From assembly GCA_021793055.1 (NCBI GenBank), contig JAJYTL010000123.1:1-8537 (forward strand): a stretch of DNA of 8,537 nucleotides, in the 5' to 3' direction. The stretch comes from Pseudomonadota bacterium. Lineage in GTDB: Bacteria > Pseudomonadota > Alphaproteobacteria > Ferrovibrionales > Ferrovibrionaceae. Shown in pieces: positions 5,977-8,537 of this stretch. The position numbers were made by a program, and so were the translations under genes. How positions within the stretch are numbered: the first letter of the stretch is position 1; every line of letters begins with the position of its first letter. Below the pieces are notes generated by a model. That model was not told the DNA's origin and did not search any database. It worked only from the letters and a program-made list of their open reading frames with translations.

Positions 5977-6424
5977 AAACCCGCTGCCCCCAGTGCCCCC
6001 CGCAGTGAATGGTTGGCGCGTCCCGGGCCACGGTCACGGGAAGCTGAGGCCATTCCGGCCCGGCCAGTCCGGCAACCCCGCCGGCCATAGCGGCCGCTAC
6101 GGCGAGGTCGTGCGCTTGTGCCGCGAAGCCGGCCCGGCGGTGGCGAAACGCCTGATCGAGATCGCGCTCGACCCGGGCGAGGAACGGAGAGTGAGCGTTG
6201 TCGCAGCGCAAGAGGTTCTCAACCGAGCGTTTGGCCGCCCGCGCGAGATGCCCGAGGCCGCCGCGCCGCCGCTCGACCTGACGGCAGTTTCAGAAGAGAA
6301 ATTGCGGTTGATTATCAAAGCGTTGGAAGCGGCGCGAGATGCGAAGCGCGCGCGTGACGCGAAAATCGGCGCGGCCGAAGGCGCCCCAGCCATCGGCCAG
6401 GGCGCTGCCGGGCACCTGAGATAA
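5966..6424 (+). CDS. DUF5681 domain protein, possibly small-terminase-like
   Basis: The product has 152 aa. The start is ATG 5966, with AAAGGA at 5951-5956. After a Pro-rich N-terminus, the hallmark 'FRPGQSGNPAG' lies at residues 30-40, followed by helices (YGEVVRLCREAGPAVAKRLIEIAL, VSVVAAQEVLNRAFGRP) that define DUF5681. Proteins with this motif are common in prophages and are often found near terminase genes, which suggests a DNA-binding or small-terminase-like role, but the function is not established. The C-terminus is an Arg/Lys/Ala-rich helix and a Gly/Ala tail. It is the last gene of the coupled operon and is followed by 186 nt without a gene. No large terminase is present in the window. 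Confidence 0.8.
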   Translation: MPDKNPLPPVPPAVNGWRVPGHGHGKLRPFRPGQSGNPAGHSGRYGEVVRLCREAGPAVAKRLIEIALDPGEERRVSVVAAQEVLNRAFGRPREMPEAAAPPLDLTAVSEEKLRLIIKALEAARDAKRARDAKIGAAEGAPAIGQGAAGHLR

Positions 6425-6508
6425 TGTCTGCGGCTCTGTCGGCTTAAACCGTGATAAATCGCAGTTCCTTCATGCCTCACCACGCCACGGATAACAGGCG
6501 GGTAACAG

Positions 6509-6568
6509 GCTAGCGTAATCCGGCATTTGCCGGCGTGCGATGGCGCTTGCTGGCGTTCGATGACGTTA
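6509..6568. repeat. Degenerate 20-bp tandem repeat, three copies
   Basis: Units starting at 6509, 6529 and 6549 align with an exact 20-bp period; the best consensus is GCYGGCGTNCGATGRCGYT. The second and third units match at 17 of 21 positions when aligned from 6527 and 6547; the first matches the third at 11 of 19. Twenty base pairs is close to two helical turns, so a protein would bind all copies on one face, as with operators or iterons. Confidence 0.5.
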
Positions 6569-6588
6569 GAAAACGCTTGCCATCGCAC
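6535..6588. promoter_or_regulatory. Long inverted repeat, operator or hairpin before the RelE toxin
   Basis: GTGCGATGGC (6535-6544) and GCCATCGCAC (6579-6588) are perfect 10-bp inverted arms around 34 nt. Within the loop, GCGTT (6553-6557) can pair with AACGC (6572-6576), extending the structure. The right arm ends 22 nt before the toxin ATG, a normal place for the antitoxin-bound operator. Confidence 0.45.
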
Positions 6589-6610
6589 TCTCAAATGGCG
6601 AGAATGCGGC

Positions 6611-6862
6611 ATGGCGTTGGTGTTCGCCCCCGTTGCCGCGAGAGAGATCGAACGCATGCCGAAGGCTGATCGAGATCGCCTGATGCAGGCATTGCAAGCG
6701 GTGGCGGATGAGCCGTCGCGGCGGTTGCCGTTCGTGACCGAGATGGCCGGGCGGCCGGGCGAATGGCGCCTGCGGAAAGGGAATTGGCGCGCGATCTTTC
6801 GCGTCGAACAACAAGACGTGGTGGTGCTGCTCGTCGGCCATCGCCGGGAGATTTACCGATGA
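6611..6862 (+). CDS. RelE/ParE-superfamily toxin
   Basis: This 83-aa protein has the compact RelE fold pattern: an N-terminal strand ALVFAPVAAREIERM, two helices (KADRDRLMQALQAVADEP), then EMAGRPGEWRLRKGNWRAIFRVEQQDVVVLLVGHRREIY. The G-x-W-R-L-R-x-G-x-W-R-x-I-F core and final HRREIYR are the signature of RelE/HigB-like mRNA-interferase toxins. ATG 6611 gives the canonical length. An in-frame ATG at 6527 would run through the operator repeats and adds no family sequence. The Shine-Dalgarno is weak (GCGAGAATG). The downstream HTH gene overlaps by four bases, giving toxin-first order as in higBA. Confidence 0.87.
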   Translation: MALVFAPVAAREIERMPKADRDRLMQALQAVADEPSRRLPFVTEMAGRPGEWRLRKGNWRAIFRVEQQDVVVLLVGHRREIYR

Positions 6863-7272
6863 ATGCCATGTTGAAGATCAAGCCGGTTGCCGAAACGGCG
6901 GACACGGTGACGCTGCGCCGGGCCGATCTCGAAGCGCTGATCGAGGCGATCGAGGATGCCGAGGATCGCGCTGCCCTGGCCGCCCTCGACCGCCAAGAGG
7001 CGGCGCTTGGCCGGGAGCGCGCGCGGGGCCGGTATCTGACGGCGGAGGAAGTGCGGCGCCTTTGTGATGGCGCCTCGCCGCTCGCCGTATGGCGGGGCAA
7101 GCGTGGCCTGACGCAAATTGCCTTGGCGCACCTGGCTGGCGTGGCACCGTCCTATGTCGCCGATATCGAGCGGGGGGCAAAGCGCGGCAGTGTCACGGTG
7201 CTAGCGAAGCTGGCGGCCGCGCTCGATATCGAGGCGGGAGACCTGATCCGGCCAGCGCCGGCCAGCGCGTGA
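6859..7272 (+). CDS. Xre-family HTH antitoxin partner of the RelE-like toxin
   Basis: The product has 137 aa. The start is ATG 6859, overlapping the toxin stop (ATGA), with GGGAG at 6846-6850. Residues 17-45 (VTLRRADLEALIEAIEDAEDRAALAAL) resemble the N-terminal part of Phd-like antitoxins. Residues 75-130 form an Xre domain (WRGKRGLTQIALAHLAGV, SYVADIERGAKRG, then LAKLAAALDIEAGDLI). It should neutralise the toxin and repress the operon, most plausibly at the dyad and repeat cluster in 6509-6588. The combined arrangement is standard for HTH antitoxins of RelE/ParE toxins on islands. Confidence 0.86.
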   Translation: MNAMLKIKPVAETADTVTLRRADLEALIEAIEDAEDRAALAALDRQEAALGRERARGRYLTAEEVRRLCDGASPLAVWRGKRGLTQIALAHLAGVAPSYVADIERGAKRGSVTVLAKLAAALDIEAGDLIRPAPASA

Positions 7273-7308
7273 GCCGGCATCTTTCTTACGTGGGGGGCAA
7301 ATAAGAAA

Positions 7309-7866
7309 ATGTCTCGTCGGAAATCACTCCAGACCACGGCCATCGCCATTTTTCTCATGATGTTTGGCAGCGTCGCTCACGCCCAGTGGTTCACTGTGGC
7401 GAAAGGTTCGGATGTTTTTGGGAATGCACCAGTCGTTACGGCTGTAAGGAACAATAATGGGAACGGCTTGACCGTACAATGCGCCGGCGACGATCCTATC
7501 CAGCTCGCTTACGTCATGCCAGCTTCGCAGGAAATACTGAACGGGATCTCAAATCTCGAAGCAGATTTCCTATTCGATCTACTGGTGAAAGTGGATTCGG
7601 GGACCGTTCAGAAATTCGACGCGCAACTCAAGGCTTGGAACACTCTGTCCATGGCGTTCGTCTTCACCGGGCGCACCCCCCAGCTTGCAGCACTCATCCG
7701 CAGCATCGGAAAGGCGAAGCAGACAATCAATGTTGGGGTGGAAGTAATGGGACAAAAAGTTGCCGATACGTTCGGTGTGCTTGGGTCCACATCCGCCATG
7801 AACACTGTCATCAAAAATTGCAACTTGGACCAGATCAAGGACAACGACACCCCTGACCTCAAATAA
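7309..7866 (+). CDS. Exported protein of low GC, unknown function
   Basis: The product has 185 aa. Residues 1-25 are a Sec signal peptide (RRK, then a hydrophobic core AIAIFLMMFG, cleavage after AHA before Gln26). The mature part has two Cys (58 and 171) that could form a disulfide between N- and C-terminal ends. The layout (an early strand with LTVQCAGDD, a central stretch with W and FVFTG, a C-terminal helix ending in NC) is loosely like VasI-type periplasmic proteins linked to type VI secretion, but I would not assign it. Hand counts give 32, 28 and 31 G/C per 60 in 7441-7500, 7561-7620 and 7741-7800, against 47 of 60 in 5281-5340. It was therefore probably acquired separately as cargo. 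GGGG precedes the ATG by about 11 nt. Confidence 0.78.
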   Translation: MSRRKSLQTTAIAIFLMMFGSVAHAQWFTVAKGSDVFGNAPVVTAVRNNNGNGLTVQCAGDDPIQLAYVMPASQEILNGISNLEADFLFDLLVKVDSGTVQKFDAQLKAWNTLSMAFVFTGRTPQLAALIRSIGKAKQTINVGVEVMGQKVADTFGVLGSTSAMNTVIKNCNLDQIKDNDTPDLK

Positions 7867-7980
7867 TTTCAGGAGCGGCGGCCGAACGGGAGCAACGCAT
7901 CCGGGGCGAGCGCGTGCGCTTCGGCCTCGAGCACGCCCGAGAACGGGACTGCCAAACGCTATCGCGGCTATGCAATGCCC
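7867..7980. other. Short gene-free gap, possible decayed coding sequence
   Basis: This gap lies between two convergent genes. In one plus frame (GCC at 7881 onward) it stays open and reads like coding sequence (EREQRIRGERVRFGLEHARERD) but has no start codon or ribosome site. It may be the remnant of a gene cut by the insertion of its lower-GC neighbour. No terminator-like hairpin with a T-run is visible. Confidence 0.25.
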
Positions 7981-8265
7981 CTATCGCGCATCCTCGCCGC
8001 CGATCACCGCCGGCAAGCCGCGCTCGTCGTCACCGCTGATGCGTCCTTGATAGGCCCCGTCCAGGCCGAAGGCGTCCCATCCACCGCGGCCGCGCTCGAC
8101 GCGCCCCTGATATGCGCCGTCGGCCCCAAACCGTTGCAGCGTGCCATCGCTGCCACGCTCGACGCGGCCCTGGTAGGAACCATCCGGGCCGAACACCTGC
8201 CAGCCATCGGCGAGGGCGAGGCCGGGCGGCAAGATCAGCACGGCGATGATAAGCGCGCGGATCAT
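7981..8265 (-). CDS. Small exported protein with three FGxDGxYQGR repeats
   Basis: The product has 94 aa and is the only convincing protein gene on the minus strand. The start at 8265 is chosen because it gives a clean signal peptide (MIRALIIAVLILPPGLALA, cleavage near Ala19); the longer frame from 8412 adds an Arg-rich stretch unlike a real N-terminus. The mature part has three tandem units with Phe25, Phe46 and Phe66 heading FGPDGSYQGRVERG, FGADGAYQGRVERG and FGLDGAYQGRISG, a 20-21-aa period with an aromatic residue before most units. The Y-x-G pattern recalls MORN-like or beta-hairpin repeats, but the match is only superficial. It lies between the island genes and the tRNA, so it may belong to the host. 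No clear Shine-Dalgarno is seen. Confidence 0.7.
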   Translation of the reverse strand: MIRALIIAVLILPPGLALADGWQVFGPDGSYQGRVERGSDGTLQRFGADGAYQGRVERGRGGWDAFGLDGAYQGRISGDDERGLPAVIGGEDAR

Positions 8266-8315
8266 GGCGGCAGGATAGCACCAACCGAAGCGGAACCGCA
8301 TACGGGAGATGAGCG

Positions 8316-8423
8316 ATGCTCCGCATCGAGCTTGAGCGCGAGGCCGATGCGCGCGCCAATTCTGAAAAGTTGGTTGCCATATGGTTGCCAGGCGTTTTCG
8401 CCGCCTCGGCAATCCGCCCCTAA
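8316..8423 (+). CDS. Possible 35-aa small ORF near the tRNA
   Basis: ATG 8316 follows GGGAG (8304-8308) at 7-nt spacing, a better ribosome site than several real genes here have. The product starts MLRIELEREADARANSEKL and ends at TAA 8421-8423. The second half is encoded by the TGGTTGCCA repeats. It may be a real small protein, a fragment of a host gene cut by integration, or chance. Confidence 0.25.
   Translation: MLRIELEREADARANSEKLVAIWLPGVFAASAIRP
8371..8390. repeat. Direct repeat TGGTTGCCA x2 beside the tRNA, possible integrase arm site
   Basis: TGGTTGCCA occurs at 8371-8379 and 8382-8390, 11 bp apart, about one helical turn. The pair lies about 48 nt from the 3' end of the tRNA gene. 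Arm-type binding sites of tyrosine integrases are short direct repeats placed this way beside att sites. The function is inference. Confidence 0.3.
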
Positions 8424-8437
8424 ATCTCTGATTTTAT

Positions 8438-8514
8438 TGGCGCACCCGACACGATTCGAACGTGCGACCTCCACCTTCGGAGGGTGGCGCTCTATCCAGC
8501 TGAGCTACGGGTGC
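8438..8514 (-). tRNA. tRNA-Arg (anticodon CCG)
   Basis: The reverse complement folds as a complete 77-nt tRNA. The 7-bp acceptor stem is GCACCCG/CGGGTGC, the D arm is GCTC...GAGC with AGCTGGATA, the anticodon stem is CCACC/GGTGG with loop CTCCGAA (anticodon CCG, reading CGG), and the T arm is GCACG TTCGAAT CGTGT. The discriminator is G and the CCA end is encoded. Its 3' end points left, toward the island genes, the usual orientation for an integration target. Only 23 nt remain to the right, so no promoter can be judged. Confidence 0.96.
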
Positions 8515-8537
8515 CTTAACCGTGGACTACTCTCTGC

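Larger units (their letters stand above)
6425..6610. other. Repeat-rich intergenic region upstream of the RelE/Xre module
   Basis: No convincing gene lies here. It contains TAACAGGC twice, 11 bp apart (6492-6499, 6503-6510), the palindrome CCGGCA-TT-TGCCGG (6520-6533), a 20-bp tandem repeat and a long-arm inverted repeat (both listed separately). The promoter and operator of the toxin-antitoxin pair, and any terminator of the replication operon, should lie here. No T-tailed hairpin is seen. Confidence 0.6.

Noticed and set aside
5373..6053. Minus-strand ORF of 226 codons
   Set aside because: Lies opposite three coupled genes with good start signals; low-complexity antisense translation.
8422..8434. 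Terminator AAATC-TCT-GATTT after the tRNA
   Set aside because: Five A/T-rich pairs with no proper T-run on the transcript strand; too weak to call.

Overview
High-GC bacterial DNA, most likely alphaproteobacterial. The high-GC coding style, the dense stop/start overlaps and the gene families (BrnT, DUF5681, TubC_N-like) all fit; Acetobacteraceae or a relative is possible but only a guess. The window reads as most of a small integrative, accessory element. It has the 3' part of a tyrosine recombinase at the left edge and a tRNA-Arg(CCG) gene, minus strand, at the right edge. No structural phage genes and no conjugation genes are visible.

Layout. 1-552: catalytic half of the integrase. 591-1215: a BrnT-type toxin overlapping an Xre-type HTH antitoxin. 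1278-2024: an unrecognised 248-aa protein of lower GC. 2122-2370: a small MerR/AlpA/Xis-like HTH protein preceded by a possible SD-masking hairpin. 2438-6424: a tightly coupled operon. It holds a zinc-finger/Toprim primase-like protein, a P-loop ATPase/helicase-like protein, a TubC_N-like protein with a C-terminal Cys cluster, a 66-aa protein, a possible 16-codon coupling ORF and a DUF5681 protein. 6425-6610: a repeat-rich intergenic region. 6611-7272: a second toxin-antitoxin pair (RelE/ParE-like plus Xre). 7309-7866: an exported protein of about 50% GC. 7981-8265 (minus): a small exported protein with three internal repeats. 8438-8514 (minus): tRNA-Arg.

The strongest unexplained signal lies in the last 210 nt of the ATPase gene. 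Eleven copies of the 9-mer GGTGACGCT (ten exact, one with a single mismatch) occur in both orientations. They form clusters of 3, 1, 4 and 3 around a 16-bp palindrome and a less GC-rich gap. The copies fall in all three reading frames, so the repeat is constrained as DNA and not as protein. This looks like an iteron-type replication origin built into the 3' end of the gene for its presumed initiator/helicase.

Taken together, integrase, AlpA-like regulator, primase, ATPase, iterons and a lone DUF5681 (possibly small-terminase-like) gene resemble the logic of phage satellites (P4/PICI type) or self-replicating integrative elements. Two toxin-antitoxin modules would stabilise such an element. 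The satellite reading is inference: the left boundary is outside the window and no duplicated tRNA end was found inside it.
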